From NCBI GenBank assembly GCA_003149635.1, contig QCWI01000011.1, forward strand, positions 62,001-126,000: 64,000 nt of DNA, written 5' to 3'. The translations under genes were made by a program, and so were the position numbers. Below are positions 9,901 through 18,813 of this stretch, one piece after another. The DNA is from Fluviicola sp. XM-24bin1 (lineage in GTDB: Bacteria; Bacteroidota; Bacteroidia; Flavobacteriales_D; Crocinitomicaceae). The notes under the pieces are model-generated. The model searched no databases. It was not told the DNA's origin and was given only the letters and a program-made list of their open reading frames with translations. Position 1 is the stretch's first letter. Each line of letters starts with the position of its first letter.

Positions 9901-9938
9901 AAAGAAAGAACAAACAAACTGCGGTAGAAGTAAAGTAA
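6924..9938 (+). CDS. YfhO-like large polytopic membrane protein
   Basis: A 1004-aa integral membrane protein. Residues 1-~460 carry about ten hydrophobic segments (first at ~10-28). A second hydrophobic cluster lies at ~540-590, followed by a large soluble domain (~595-965) and a final membrane span (TIAFIGSTLLVLLFLGFAGW) near the C-terminus. This is the architecture of the YfhO family, members of which are GT-C-like and linked to glycosylation of cell-surface polymers in Bacillus and Listeria. The specific reaction here is not known. It is followed after 25 nt by a glycosyltransferase, consistent with a shared glycan pathway. Confidence 0.8.
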   Translation: MNIKTFFQKNWIHFAIIGLFLIIAAVYFSPQMDDQSLRQHDIEQFHGMVQEVKYHREVEGNEPLWTNSMFGGMPATQIHVEHEGNIANEIRRVVFRLFPAPAGTFILHLICFYVMAIMLRIKPVIATVGAFAFAFASYEMVIMAAGHNTKAMAVAFLPLVLGGFIYSYRRNWKWGALLSALFLALQLSANHVQVTYYMMFLLGALGIYFLVEAIRKKEIKPFLITSVSLVAAYLLALVINVGNLSMTNSYAKHTIRGDNDLTVRADGTENVDEKEGLSLDYITQYSYGRGESMTLLSPYVRGSHSGSIANSDFLEMAEQMVEDEELESRNLDLAKEVSMYWGDQPSTAGPVYVGIVVFFLAFLGLFFIKDHTKWIYLGIALLCLIFSWGSNAMGATEFFVEYLPLYKKFRTVTIALVIIQLIIPFLGILLLQKFYENREELKEKKNLFYIASGIFFVLLLGMKFGGPDRFAPSAKVEDQQMDSYTSRKVQQWEFYERQQPGFIQNQIGVDPNNQEAVIGAADAQAAEAFGAMRKIREQMYSSSTSRTLLFGLLSIGLVALFFFTSMNGMIIAGAIGVVVLLDLVPVDRHYLGEGEDLDGNSRNWILKEEKDWPLTPQASDEALMAQEIQTNPSLQAAVDKGEKLGIARAEREEVEGATKRRIIDSYRFRALSAATHYRVFDYQDGWNGTRAAYYHKALSGYHAAKLRRIQNAFEFHIMNSNNEFFNMMNVKYFIQGGQAQDLRANPGALGVGWAIKDVKAVDTPDDEIRALGKTFEIKLRGPGRLLVNGNPVKSQVVYGTENLVYLVSPGDSIPFRIQNNIEKGMTSVFVQDKGQGRTGFVPEITLEADTLNSFIQLASITCTDDFKAKEKVIVSKDIAKDLAKSYSGEAEVTLDKYAANKMEYSVNAKGKQFIVFSEIYYPDGWTATIDGKEVDIHRVNYLLRGLEVSGGKHKVVFEYAPAEFKRSNTIAFIGSTLLVLLFLGFAGWNFMQQRKNKQTAVEVK

Positions 9939-9963
9939 AAGCTATCCGCAAGGACTGACTGGT

Positions 9964-11157
9964 ATGATGAAATCGGTTGCTGTTGTTCTGGACAATGAAC
10001 TTGATGGAGATGGACGCGTCTTAAAGGAGATTCGTATGCTCATGACTCTAGGCCACAAGGTGCATGTTTTGTGCTTTGGATACGATGGAAAGAGCTACAA
10101 GCAACACGATTTTGAGGTAACCCGCATTTCTATTTCTAAGAAAAAGAAAGACCGACTCAACTTCTTGAATGTTGCGCTTCCTTTCTATCGCAATCTTTTA
10201 ATTAAGGAGGTAGCAAAATTTCTGAGTCAGAATTCGTTTGATATCGTGCATACGCATGATTTGTATATGGCGAAACCCGTATATAAAGGAATTGAAAAGG
10301 CCGGGAAGAAGATCCCGATGATTCTAGATCTCCATGAGAATTTCCCTTACGCATATGCTTCATACAGCTGGACGAGCAGGGGATTCCGCAAGTGGATCGC
10401 AAAGCCGCATAAATGGCATCAATGGGAGCAAGAATATTTGAATTATGCGGATGGCGTCGTTTTCCTGAGTGATTCATTTCGAACTTCACTTCTAGAAAAA
10501 TATGCTTTTCTAAAGGATAGAAAGACGTTGGTTCTGCCCAACATCCCTGATTTAAATCTCTTTAACGAACCAAGAATAATTGATCGTTCTGATAAAACGA
10601 CGTTCCTGTATTTCGGGATGATTGGCCGAAGACGCGGGATCTTTGAGGTCATGGAAGCGTTATCTGAAATCCAGAAAGATCGAAATGATTTCAAACTCTT
10701 ACTGATTGGCCCGGTGGATAAATCGGATCGTGTGGATTTTGAGCAATTACGCAATCAACTGAGCGAAGATAATTTCGAATACGTTTCATGGCTTCCGTTA
10801 GAAGATTTGAGGACGTACATGAAGATCTCGGATGTTGGAATCTGTCCGATTTACAAGAATCCTCAGCATGAGTCAGGCATTGCCAACAAAGTCTTCCAGT
10901 ACATGTATGGAGAATTGGCCTTGTTCGTTTCCAATTGTAACCCGCAGCAAGCCGTTGTTGAAACTTACGATCTCGGCTTCGTATTTGAAGACGGAAACCC
11001 GGAATCTTTGAAGCAGGAAATTCTCAACGCTCTTGACGATTCAGATGCATTGGAGACAATGGGAGAGCGTAGCAAAAAGGCTTTTGATGAACATTTTCAA
11101 TTAGAGAATTATCTCGAAGATTTGAATGTGTTTTACAACGGATTGCTTGAATCTTAG
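9964..11157 (+). CDS. GT-B glycosyltransferase (GT4-like)
   Basis: A 397-aa protein of GT4 type. The N-terminal half contains DIVHTHDLYMAKP (~residues 92-104) and LDLHENFPYAYASY, typical acceptor-side elements; the C-terminal half begins TFLYFGMIGRRRGIFEVMEA (~218-237) and ends in a helix near NALDDSDALETMGERS. Two consecutive ATG codons occur at the start (9964 and 9967); either may be used. It lies 25 nt behind the YfhO-like gene, probably in the same transcript. Its last 4 bases overlap the convergent flippase gene. Confidence 0.85.
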   Translation: MMKSVAVVLDNELDGDGRVLKEIRMLMTLGHKVHVLCFGYDGKSYKQHDFEVTRISISKKKKDRLNFLNVALPFYRNLLIKEVAKFLSQNSFDIVHTHDLYMAKPVYKGIEKAGKKIPMILDLHENFPYAYASYSWTSRGFRKWIAKPHKWHQWEQEYLNYADGVVFLSDSFRTSLLEKYAFLKDRKTLVLPNIPDLNLFNEPRIIDRSDKTTFLYFGMIGRRRGIFEVMEALSEIQKDRNDFKLLLIGPVDKSDRVDFEQLRNQLSEDNFEYVSWLPLEDLRTYMKISDVGICPIYKNPQHESGIANKVFQYMYGELALFVSNCNPQQAVVETYDLGFVFEDGNPESLKQEILNALDDSDALETMGERSKKAFDEHFQLENYLEDLNVFYNGLLES

Positions 11158-12647
11158 CCCTTTCTAAAATACTTCATCACGTACTTATCTAGGAAGATAT
11201 TCATCTCTTCTGACACCTTCAGTCTGTAAGAAGCAATTAGAAAAATAGACGCCATAATCACGGAGCGGATTACAATGTTTACGATCGGATGAAAATCCAA
11301 AGGCAAGAAAGCTGTGGAAGCATAAGCGCTTAAAGCGATTGCCAGAATAATCAAGGTGTTTTTATTGAAAGGTTGAAATCCGAAGCGTCTCCAGATAAAG
11401 CCAAACTTCAAGAGATTAAACAGAAAAAGAGATACGAATGTGGCAATGGCTGCTCCGATAACGTGATATTGTTCGATGAATACCAAGTTGAAAACGACAT
11501 TAAATCCAGCGAGAATCAACAAGGAATAGAAGTTGAATCGGAAATATTTCGAATATCCGATGATGTGCGAGTTCACACTGGTAGCGGCATCGACAATCTT
11601 CGAGATTCCTAGAAACAAGAAAACGTATTTCCCTAGCGTAGCTGAATTTGAATCCGGCATGATGGAGAATAAGTCATCGATGTTATTCCAAATCATAAAG
11701 AATAACAATGTACTCGCCAATAATAAAGTATCTGAAGACTTACGATATACTTTGGCGATTTCATCCGTGTTATTCTCATTCCAGTATTGAGAAATCATAG
11801 GAGAAACAATGGATTGGATGGCTAGAATGGGCTTTCCAATTACCTCGCTAATCACACGAATAATGGCGTACGCTCCTCCCAGTTCCACGCTAATCAATGC
11901 ACTGACCATGATGACATCAATGGTAACAACCAAACGATTCCCTAGTTCGCTAAAAAGTCCAAAAAGCGAATATTCAACAATTTTCTTCCTTAGATCCGGC
12001 TTGATGAACTTCAGATTCAACTTTAAAGAGAATTGCCCCAATCTCTTGAGGTAGAGAAGCATTCCTATCAAAATTAATAGTTGCATCGCAACGATAAGCT
12101 GAATAAAATCTTCTGTTGAGATATAACTGAAGCTAAAGGCCAGAATAAACAACGGCAACGAAATCTTTATGAATAAATCGTTGAGTAGGTTCGGTACTAC
12201 AATACGCCCAAAATTAGAGATATAGCGCAAGAGAATGGCATTCATCATGTAGAACAATACGAGCGGGATGATGTAGAGAAAGTAGTCTGAGAAGACGCCA
12301 ATACTGGGATTGCCTGCGAACATTACCTCAAGAATCAGATGCTGAAGTAATGGGAGAAAAAGTAGAAAGAGGACAAAGCCCGCAACAGCGCCTAAGAGAA
12401 GGAATGCAAGGAAACCATTGTGTTTATTGTCGGAATCTTTAAAATCTGGAAAGAAACGAATGGCATGCGCACTGAATCCAGCTAGGAATATGGACATGAT
12501 GAACATGGCGCCTTGCGTAAACAGCTGGAACAGCCCGTATAATTCTTCTTCTTGTGGATAGATGAAAAGGGCGCTAAGCGTTCCGATGGCCACCCCCAGA
12601 TAACTGACGATGGTGTATTTAATACTCTGACGAAATACTATCCCCAT
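11154..12647 (-). CDS. polysaccharide flippase (Wzx/MATE-like, MOP superfamily)
   Basis: A 497-aa protein with about 12-14 hydrophobic segments throughout and short polar loops, the pattern of Wzx-type lipid-linked oligosaccharide flippases. The start GIVFRQSIKYTIVSYLGVAIG fits the first amphipathic segment of O-antigen/polysaccharide translocases. It would move undecaprenyl-linked sugar units across the inner membrane. It is convergent with the glycosyltransferase at 9964 (4-bp overlap) and divergent from the one at 12903, so it sits centrally in the glycan block on its own transcript. Confidence 0.85.
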   Translation of the reverse strand: MGIVFRQSIKYTIVSYLGVAIGTLSALFIYPQEEELYGLFQLFTQGAMFIMSIFLAGFSAHAIRFFPDFKDSDNKHNGFLAFLLLGAVAGFVLFLLFLPLLQHLILEVMFAGNPSIGVFSDYFLYIIPLVLFYMMNAILLRYISNFGRIVVPNLLNDLFIKISLPLFILAFSFSYISTEDFIQLIVAMQLLILIGMLLYLKRLGQFSLKLNLKFIKPDLRKKIVEYSLFGLFSELGNRLVVTIDVIMVSALISVELGGAYAIIRVISEVIGKPILAIQSIVSPMISQYWNENNTDEIAKVYRKSSDTLLLASTLLFFMIWNNIDDLFSIMPDSNSATLGKYVFLFLGISKIVDAATSVNSHIIGYSKYFRFNFYSLLILAGFNVVFNLVFIEQYHVIGAAIATFVSLFLFNLLKFGFIWRRFGFQPFNKNTLIILAIALSAYASTAFLPLDFHPIVNIVIRSVIMASIFLIASYRLKVSEEMNIFLDKYVMKYFRKG

Positions 12648-12902
12648 TTATATGTAGCGTTGGATGAAATGGCGCAACCTATTGACAAATGTTCCTTGTT
12701 GATGCAATGTCTCTTTTATTCAGCTAACTTAATCATTTTGCGTAGAAATAGGAAACAACCAAGGAGGTGCAATTACTGCGATTAGCACTTGTTAAAATTG
12801 TTTGTTGAAAACCCTTAACTTTAATGCTTCATTTGAATATCGAAGGACAGTTCCCGGATGATATGTTTCTATTAATCAAACACCGATAAATAGCAGATAA
12901 TA

Positions 12903-14156
12903 GTGATAAACAAGACGTTGTTACTGATTTGTAATCATTTTCCCTATGGTGGTGGAGAGACATTTATCGAAGGGGAATTTGAATATCTGCACAAAGCTTT
13001 CAAGAAGGTAATTGTCCTGACTAGAACGAACAAAACCGAGGTTAAATATCAAGTTCCACAGGATGTTGAATTAATTCGACTGGCGCCAAAATCCGATTTG
13101 AAGCGAAAATTCCGATTCCTTTCTATTCAATTTGCTAATCGCAAGAGGATAAATGAGTTGTTACAAAATGAAGCGTCTTCAGTAAAATCTATTTTCGGAA
13201 GTCAAGCAAATGATTCTCAGAAGGCAAAGATGAAGCACGACCTATTTAAGGCACTCGAACTGAAAGACTTCATTGAAAGGAAAGTTTTGCCAGTTACAGG
13301 GAAGGATATCGTTGTCTATTCCTATTGGCAGAACGCATCGACCCTATCAGCGGTGTTATTGAAAGAAGATAATTTGTGCGATTTGGCCATTTCAAGAGGG
13401 CACGGAAGTGATGTGTATTTTGAAGCGCATAAAGACAATTATTTATCCTTCAGAAAGTACATCTCTCAGAACATTGATGGTTTATTCTTCATTTCCGATT
13501 TTGGGAAGAAGTATCAATCCGAGAAATTAAAGTCGCAATTTGAAAGTTATATAGTCTCAAGATTGGGAACGCGAATTACTCAAGAACCAAAGGAATCGGG
13601 GAATAGTGATAAAAAGGTCTTAGCCAGCTGTTCGAATATCATTCCATTGAAAAGAATTCATTTGATTATTCGTGCTTTGGCAGAAATTGATTCGACGGAA
13701 ATTCACTGGGTACATTTTGGAAACGGCCCAATGGAAACCGAAGTGCGTGATTTGGCGAAAGAGATGCTTTCTAACAAAAAGAACATTTCCTACGATTTTA
13801 AAGGACGTGTGCCCAACGATGAAATCCATACTTTCTATGCTGATTCTCAAGTGGATTTGTTTGTCAATGTTAGTGAGTCGGAGGGAGTTCCAGTGAGTAT
13901 AATGGAAGCGATGAGTCATGGGATTCCAGCCGTCGCAACGAATGTTGGCGGTACCAGTGAAATCGTAGACGATAAATGTGGGAAACTGGTTAATAGTGAC
14001 GTGAGTCCAAGTCAATTGGCGACGGTGCTGGAAGACGAATTGGATAAAAAAGAAAAGGGTGCGTTAGCATATGAGAAATGGAAGAAGTATTATTGTGCGG
14101 AAGAAAACTATGCACGTTTCATTAACGACATCAAGGAACTAATCGACAGAGGATGA
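12903..14156 (+). CDS. GT4-family glycosyltransferase, GTG start
   Basis: A 417-aa GT-B enzyme. The donor-binding signature is clear near residues 322-350: SESEGVPVSIMEAMSHGIPA, the E-x7-E motif of GT4 retaining enzymes. The N-terminal half has NHFPYGGGETFIEGEFEYL, a GT4 glycine-rich loop. The only start that fits is GTG at 12903, preceded by an A-rich but otherwise weak leader. Its TGA overlaps the ATG of the methyltransferase (ATGA), so the two are translationally coupled. No other gene lies in the 255-nt gap to the divergent flippase gene. Confidence 0.88.
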   Translation: MINKTLLLICNHFPYGGGETFIEGEFEYLHKAFKKVIVLTRTNKTEVKYQVPQDVELIRLAPKSDLKRKFRFLSIQFANRKRINELLQNEASSVKSIFGSQANDSQKAKMKHDLFKALELKDFIERKVLPVTGKDIVVYSYWQNASTLSAVLLKEDNLCDLAISRGHGSDVYFEAHKDNYLSFRKYISQNIDGLFFISDFGKKYQSEKLKSQFESYIVSRLGTRITQEPKESGNSDKKVLASCSNIIPLKRIHLIIRALAEIDSTEIHWVHFGNGPMETEVRDLAKEMLSNKKNISYDFKGRVPNDEIHTFYADSQVDLFVNVSESEGVPVSIMEAMSHGIPAVATNVGGTSEIVDDKCGKLVNSDVSPSQLATVLEDELDKKEKGALAYEKWKKYYCAEENYARFINDIKELIDRG

Positions 14157-14893
14157 TTATAGATAAAGAGATATTGACATATTTAGAGGGGGAGAAATTT
14201 TCGAATGGAAGAGTTTTTAACCTTCCCAATAACATTCAACCGGAACATCGAATTGAGTACTTAACCAATTTGGTGAAGGGTAAAAAGGTTGTACATCTGG
14301 GTTGTTTGGATCACTTGCCTTTGATTGGAGATAAGATCAAAAAAGGGGAGTGGCTGCATGCTCGTTTGACGGAAAGCGCTGAAAAATGCGTTGGTTTTGA
14401 CATCAACGAAGAAACGGCAAAGGAAGTTGAGGAAAAATATGGGATCGACAATATTACATGCGTGGATATCACTGCAGAAGCGAACGAAGCCATCCTAGCC
14501 GAGAAGTGGGATTACCTAATTCTTGGTGAGCTCTTAGAACATATTGACAATCCAGTGGAATTCCTGTCTAGGTTGAGAGAATACTATAAAGATTCTATTG
14601 ATCAGATCGTAATTACTGTTCCTCACATTCTGAATATCAACAGAATGAAAGAAATGAAGAAGTGTATTGAAATCATCAATACGGATCACCGTTTTTGGTT
14701 TACACCTTATACTATCGCCAAAGTAGCTACAGAAGCGGGGATTAAGCCTACGGAAGTTCTTTACAAATCACGCGGGCCGCTTTCATTTGGGAAGTTGGTG
14801 TACAGAAAAATGTACAAAACAGTTCTACGTAAGGAGCCTACGTATCCGTTTTACTACTTCAATAACCTCATACTTGTAGGTACATTAAAGTAA
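14153..14893 (+). CDS. class I SAM-dependent methyltransferase
   Basis: A 246-aa protein with the class I Rossmann layout: motif I KKVVHLGCLDHLPLI (~residues 44-58), motif II acidic strand end CVGFDINEETAKEV (~81-95) and the catalytic-side strand WDYLILGELLEHIDNP (~123-138). Substrate unknown. It is coupled by an ATGA overlap to the preceding glycosyltransferase, so methylation of a sugar or lipid-linked intermediate is the most natural guess. The C-terminal ~60 residues are basic. Confidence 0.85.
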   Translation: MIIDKEILTYLEGEKFSNGRVFNLPNNIQPEHRIEYLTNLVKGKKVVHLGCLDHLPLIGDKIKKGEWLHARLTESAEKCVGFDINEETAKEVEEKYGIDNITCVDITAEANEAILAEKWDYLILGELLEHIDNPVEFLSRLREYYKDSIDQIVITVPHILNINRMKEMKKCIEIINTDHRFWFTPYTIAKVATEAGIKPTEVLYKSRGPLSFGKLVYRKMYKTVLRKEPTYPFYYFNNLILVGTLK

Positions 14894-14916
14894 AAAGTAG
14901 GAGAAGATTCTCCTAC
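14890..14916. terminator. convergent-gene hairpin with two heptads at the stop codon
   Basis: GTAGGAGA (14897-14904) pairs with TCTCCTAC (14909-14916) around a 4-nt loop. It lies between convergent genes and can stop transcription from both sides, although no long T-run follows. The left arm is preceded by GTAAAAA, in 7-bp phase with GTAGGAG, and the stop codon TAA is inside the first heptad. Confidence 0.5.
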
Positions 14917-14960
14917 CTTAAATTCTTTTCAAGAAGTAATTCAGAAATTCTGAGTGAATT

Positions 14961-15479
14961 TTATCCTTTTACGAAGGCACGAATCTTCACTTGATGTGTT
15001 TTCTCTTTGGTGTTCGCTGTAACCGTAACCGTCTTTGTAATTTCATTCAACTGACCAGGCTTCGACTTGAATTTTACTTCAATAACGTCTGTTGCTCCAG
15101 GAGGAATTGGCTTTTCCGGTTTTTTCGGAGTAGTACATCCACAACTTGCTGAAACATTTTCAATGATCAAAGGACGTTTACCAGTGTTGGTAACTTTGAA
15201 TTCAGTGAACACATCAGTTTCTGCTGCCACATCACCGAAATCGTGCATTTCTTTATCAAATGTAAGTGAAGTCATCGTTGCTTCAAGCTTGCGCTCTTCT
15301 TCTGCAACACGCTTGCGTTCCGCTTCCATTTCCTTTTTCACTTCAGGAGAAAGATCTGCATCCGCGTCAATTGACGATGTTACTTCTCCGCTTTGAGCTT
15401 TCGCTCCTTCATCTTCTTCAGAGCCGCTGCATGAAAACAACAAAAAGGCTGCTGCAACGGGAATCAATAAATGCTTCAT
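14961..15479 (-). CDS. DUF1573 lipoprotein
   Basis: A 172-aa secreted protein; start taken as the ATG at 15479 because the upstream in-frame TTG (15503) lies inside the promoter box. A short hydrophobic segment ends in a lipobox Cys (LLFSC, residue ~15). A charged helix (~residues 45-70) leads to the DUF1573 domain, with the hallmark VSASCGCTTPKKPEKPIPPG. DUF1573 folds as an Ig/ASPM-like beta sandwich in many Bacteroidota lipoproteins; its role is unknown. It follows the S41 protease gene on the same strand after 36 nt but has its own promoter. Confidence 0.85.
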   Translation of the reverse strand: MKHLLIPVAAAFLLFSCSGSEEDEGAKAQSGEVTSSIDADADLSPEVKKEMEAERKRVAEEERKLEATMTSLTFDKEMHDFGDVAAETDVFTEFKVTNTGKRPLIIENVSASCGCTTPKKPEKPIPPGATDVIEVKFKSKPGQLNEITKTVTVTANTKEKTHQVKIRAFVKG

Positions 15480-15500
15480 TTTTGTCTGGATTTTACGACT

Positions 15501-15508
15501 CAAATGTA
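15501..15508 (-). promoter_or_regulatory. Bacteroidota -7 promoter box (TACATTTG) of the DUF1573 gene
   Basis: The minus strand reads TACATTTG, 21 nt upstream of the ATG at 15479. It lies within the 36-nt gap after the S41 protease stop, so the DUF1573 gene probably has an independent promoter. It also shows that the in-frame TTG at 15503 is not a start codon. Confidence 0.6.
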
Positions 15509-15515
15509 CAAAATT

Positions 15516-17117
15516 CTAGTTGTTGGAACCAAGCAAGTCATACTGCTCTGATTCAATTACCTCAATTGCTTTTTGAAGAATCTCGTTGGATTCGTTGTAG
15601 ATCTGGTAGAACTCGCTGTATCCCCAAAGATCACGCGCCATTGTTGCTTTCAAACGAAGTTTTAGCAAGTTTTCGCTCAATTCGTACTCTTCTTCATTGA
15701 ATGCCAAGTCTTCATCGTCACCACGCTCTTCTTCAACGTAAGCGAAGAATTCATCCATTAGTTCCTTGTCCATTTCGAAGTTATCGCGGAACATGGAGAA
15801 GTCTCCATATTTCGAAAGCAAATCTTCACGGTTTCCGTCTACGTACTCCAATGCAAAAGTGTTTACCTTACCAGAACGAACTAGGGCAGAGTAGTAATCC
15901 GTGATTTCTGTTGTGTCCAAAGGAACAAATACATCTGGCATAATTCCACCGCCACCGTACACTTTACGCTTATTGATCATCGTTTCGAAAAGCAATGAAT
16001 CATCGAATTGAATTGAATCCTGATTCATGAACTCACCGCGATCGTATCGATCCAGCAAATCTTTCTGGTATGCTTCTTTGTCTTCGTATGATTTCTGAAT
16101 GAAACGTCCGCTAGGCGTGTAGTAACGAGCAATCGTCAATCGAATTTGAGAACCATCCGTTAAATCGATTGGTCGTTGTACCAATCCTTTTCCGAATGTA
16201 CGCCGTCCGACAATCATTCCGCGATCCCAATCCTGAATAGCGCCTGAGAGAATTTCACTCGCTGATGCAGAGTACTCATCTGTCAAAACGATCAACTTGC
16301 CATCTTCCCAAAGTCCGTCAATTCCTGCTGTCAAATCGGTACGCGGTTGCGCGCGTCCTTCTGAATATACAATCAACTTGTCGTCAGATAAGAATTCGTC
16401 AGATAGATATTGCGCTGCGCGAAGCAATCCTCCGCCATTTCCTTGCAAGTCGAAGATTAGATTCTCCATCCCTGCGGCCTTCAATTCTTTGATTCCATCT
16501 CGCACTTCTTTCAATGAGTTTCGAGAGAATGCGTTCAATTTGATGTATCCTGTTTTATCGGAAACCATATACACAGCATCCACAGAGTTTACAGGAATAA
16601 TATCACGGGTAATCACAAAATCTAGGGTGTTGCGCATGTTTTTACGTTGCACTTCAACTTTTACCTTGGTACCGCGATCTCCTAAAAGTCGTTCACGAAC
16701 ACCGCTATTCTTCAGGCCAACTCCAGCAACCGTTTCATTTTCAATCTTGATGATTTTATCTCCCGCCTGCAATCCTAGCTTTTCAGATGGCCCACCCGGA
16801 ATGGTAGAAACCACCATTAATGTGTCTTTTAAGATTTGAAAACGGATTCCAATTCCAACAAAGTTTCCATTAATTCGTTCGTTCGCCTCGTTGACTTCTT
16901 CTTTTGAGATAAAAGTAGAGTGGGGATCCAATTTCTCCAACAATGCCACAATCGCTGCATCCGTTAATTGTTCTTGATCCACGTCATCTACATACAACTT
17001 GTTAACGTATGTAAGAACTTCATCGAATTTTTGCGTCGTCGCAATTTTGTCTTTTTCAATTTGACTGTATCCTGCAAACGACATCAGCGCCACGGCTGAG
17101 AATAAAATATATTTCAT
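15516..17117 (-). CDS. S41 family C-terminal processing protease with PDZ domain
   Basis: A 533-aa periplasmic serine protease. The N-terminus is a signal peptide ending GYSQ (~residue 19). A PDZ domain spans ~85-165 (GIGIRFQILKDTLMVVSTI; GLQAGDKIIKIEN). The S41 catalytic core has the Ser motif EYSASASEILSGAIQDW (~282-298) and the Lys motif GKGLVQRP (~309-316), which form the Ser/Lys dyad of tail-specific proteases. The C-terminal ~150 residues are acidic and helical. It probably trims or degrades periplasmic proteins. It is divergent from the NlpC/P60 gene; the shared 268-nt gap holds heptad repeats. Confidence 0.92.
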   Translation of the reverse strand: MKYILFSAVALMSFAGYSQIEKDKIATTQKFDEVLTYVNKLYVDDVDQEQLTDAAIVALLEKLDPHSTFISKEEVNEANERINGNFVGIGIRFQILKDTLMVVSTIPGGPSEKLGLQAGDKIIKIENETVAGVGLKNSGVRERLLGDRGTKVKVEVQRKNMRNTLDFVITRDIIPVNSVDAVYMVSDKTGYIKLNAFSRNSLKEVRDGIKELKAAGMENLIFDLQGNGGGLLRAAQYLSDEFLSDDKLIVYSEGRAQPRTDLTAGIDGLWEDGKLIVLTDEYSASASEILSGAIQDWDRGMIVGRRTFGKGLVQRPIDLTDGSQIRLTIARYYTPSGRFIQKSYEDKEAYQKDLLDRYDRGEFMNQDSIQFDDSLLFETMINKRKVYGGGGIMPDVFVPLDTTEITDYYSALVRSGKVNTFALEYVDGNREDLLSKYGDFSMFRDNFEMDKELMDEFFAYVEEERGDDEDLAFNEEEYELSENLLKLRLKATMARDLWGYSEFYQIYNESNEILQKAIEVIESEQYDLLGSNN

Positions 17118-17209
17118 GAAATAAGTTTAATGATCACGGTTCGATACCATATACTAATATAACGCATTTGTCGGTCAATTGATACGCCGATCGTCACATA
17201 AAAATTGTT

Positions 17210-17310
17210 AAGAGAAAAGACGAAAAGATGAAAGAGAAAAGATAGGTCTAGAGGAGGATTGTAAATGCGCACAGGTCTTTTGTCTTTGTTCTTTTATCTT
17301 TCGTCTCAGC
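17210..17310. repeat. paired 7-bp-period arrays forming an inverted repeat
   Basis: Left array from 17210: AAGAGAA, AAGACGA, one extra A, AAGATGA, AAGAGAA, AAGATAG. Right array from 17276: TCTTTTG, TCTTTGT, TCTTTTA, TCTTTCG, in exact 7-bp phase. The arrays are complementary (AAAGAnn against TCTTTnn), so about 35 nt on each side could pair around a ~28-nt loop. They lie between two divergent genes and so are upstream of both. The rest of this 268-nt gap shows nothing else except likely weak promoters. Confidence 0.65.
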
Positions 17311-17385
17311 CGTCAACACTCAATTGTGGAATGAATTTCGCTGTATGGCGTATCAACAAGAGGTTTAATTCGTTACTTCGAATAG

Positions 17386-18288
17386 ATGAAATGGCACGTA
17401 ACACTCATATTTCTTCTATTGTTTGTAGGAGTTCGGTTTGAAGCTAAGGCTCAGAATCCGGAATTCGACAAACTAGAAATGCTTTTCGATCAACGGCACT
17501 ACAAAAAGGTGTACCGAAGATCAAGAAGGTTAATGGACAAGCCGGAATACGACTTCTCCTTGCTTCCGAAGTATTATAAAAGTTTGAGTGCCTTACAATT
17601 GTCTCAAAATGAGCATTGGTTGTTGCGTCATCCGCATGCTCTGGAAGATGCCAAAGAACTGTTTCTTGAGATTAAGCGTGACGAGGATTCCGAAAAACTA
17701 TTCGCTTCTCACAAGTACGAATTGACTTGGGTGAAGAATGAATTGGTGACTTGGGCGGCAGATCTAAAACGACGCGGAAAGAAAGATGAGTTCGAATTGG
17801 TGCAAGAAATCATAGACGTCCTCTTTGAAAATATTGATGATTTGGATGACATTCCAGATGCATCCACCGTTGAGAATCCCGATACAACTGTAGTTGCGAA
17901 TCCAGATTTTCGAGATGAGATCATTATTACCGCGAAGAAACAATTGGGAACGCCATACGTCTGGGCGGGAAGTTCACCCGGCGGATTCGATTGCAGTGGA
18001 TTTACGAGCTACGTGATGAAGCAAAATGGAAAGAGTTTGCCACGCAGAGCTGTAGATCAGTACGAATCGTCTAAAAAAGTGAAGGCCAAGAATGTCCAAA
18101 AAGGCGATCTCGTCTTCTTCGATAACGGTTCCGGAATATCGCATGTAGGCATTGTGATCTCTGAAAAAGGTGAGCCACTGACAATGATTCACAGTGCTTC
18201 CAGCAAAGGGATTGTCATCACGGACGTCACAAAGAGTGATTACTGGACGAAGCGTTTATACGGGTTCGGAACTTACGTGACCGACTAG
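17386..18288 (+). CDS. NlpC/P60 (C40) peptidoglycan hydrolase
   Basis: A 300-aa exported protein with a signal peptide ending near KAQN (~residue 24). Residues ~25-150 are a helical, charged domain without a recognised family. The C-terminal ~120 residues form an NlpC/P60 domain: catalytic Cys in FDCSGFTSYV (~residue 202), His in SHVGIVI (~251) and a second His in MIHSASSKGI (~268), the expected Cys-His-His order. It should cleave D-Glu-diamino-acid bonds in peptidoglycan stems. No SH3b domain is seen. The stop overlaps the convergent membrane-protein gene by 4 bp. Confidence 0.9.
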   Translation: MKWHVTLIFLLLFVGVRFEAKAQNPEFDKLEMLFDQRHYKKVYRRSRRLMDKPEYDFSLLPKYYKSLSALQLSQNEHWLLRHPHALEDAKELFLEIKRDEDSEKLFASHKYELTWVKNELVTWAADLKRRGKKDEFELVQEIIDVLFENIDDLDDIPDASTVENPDTTVVANPDFRDEIIITAKKQLGTPYVWAGSSPGGFDCSGFTSYVMKQNGKSLPRRAVDQYESSKKVKAKNVQKGDLVFFDNGSGISHVGIVISEKGEPLTMIHSASSKGIVITDVTKSDYWTKRLYGFGTYVTD

Positions 18289-18809
18289 TGTTGCTTTTCA
18301 GGCAGGAAGAGCTGAATTATGGAAAATAGCCCTGTTCCCAACAAACTGATCCAAGCGATCATGTAGTAATCGCGACTGGAGGTTTCTAGCAGCAACGGAA
18401 TTAAAAATAGGATAGAGGTGATTCCCAAGAATCCTTTTGCAAGCCAAGCGCTCCAATTATTTCGATTCAATCGTAGGAAATAAGCTTGTCCGCACAGTAA
18501 TACAAACGCTGCTATTGTTGGTTTCCAGAATGCCATTACGTTTTTCGGACTTACAAACATCAGTAACAATCCAATGAGAGTGAGAATGAACAGACCAAAT
18601 GAAATCCAATTGATTTTATTTCTACCGATCCAATGGATGCGGTAAACTCCAAGCAAAACGGCCAAGGATAAGTAGAAAATGCCTCCAATTATCGCTTTAC
18701 CGAAGTTCTCATCTGTAACATCCAGATTATACAATTGAACAAGCCCTAATACTAGAGTAGCCACAAAAATTAACGTTAACGCGTGTTTGGAAGCATTTAA
18801 AATCTTCAT
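18285..18809 (-). CDS. six-span membrane protein of unknown function
   Basis: A 174-aa protein with about six hydrophobic segments (first LTLIFVATLVLGLVQLYNL, last IAWISLLGTGLFSIIQLFL), short loops and no recognisable motif. The start is the ATG at 18809; the TTG further upstream lies inside a promoter box. The -7 box ends only 4 nt before the ATG, so the transcript is predicted to begin at or very near the start codon. No function is offered. Confidence 0.7.
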   Translation of the reverse strand: MKILNASKHALTLIFVATLVLGLVQLYNLDVTDENFGKAIIGGIFYLSLAVLLGVYRIHWIGRNKINWISFGLFILTLIGLLLMFVSPKNVMAFWKPTIAAFVLLCGQAYFLRLNRNNWSAWLAKGFLGITSILFLIPLLLETSSRDYYMIAWISLLGTGLFSIIQLFLPEKQH

Positions 18810-18813
18810 GACA

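Noticed and set aside
15480-15503. TTG start giving the DUF1573 protein eight extra residues
   Set aside because: The TTG is part of the TACATTTG promoter box, and the ATG at 15479 gives a proper signal peptide.
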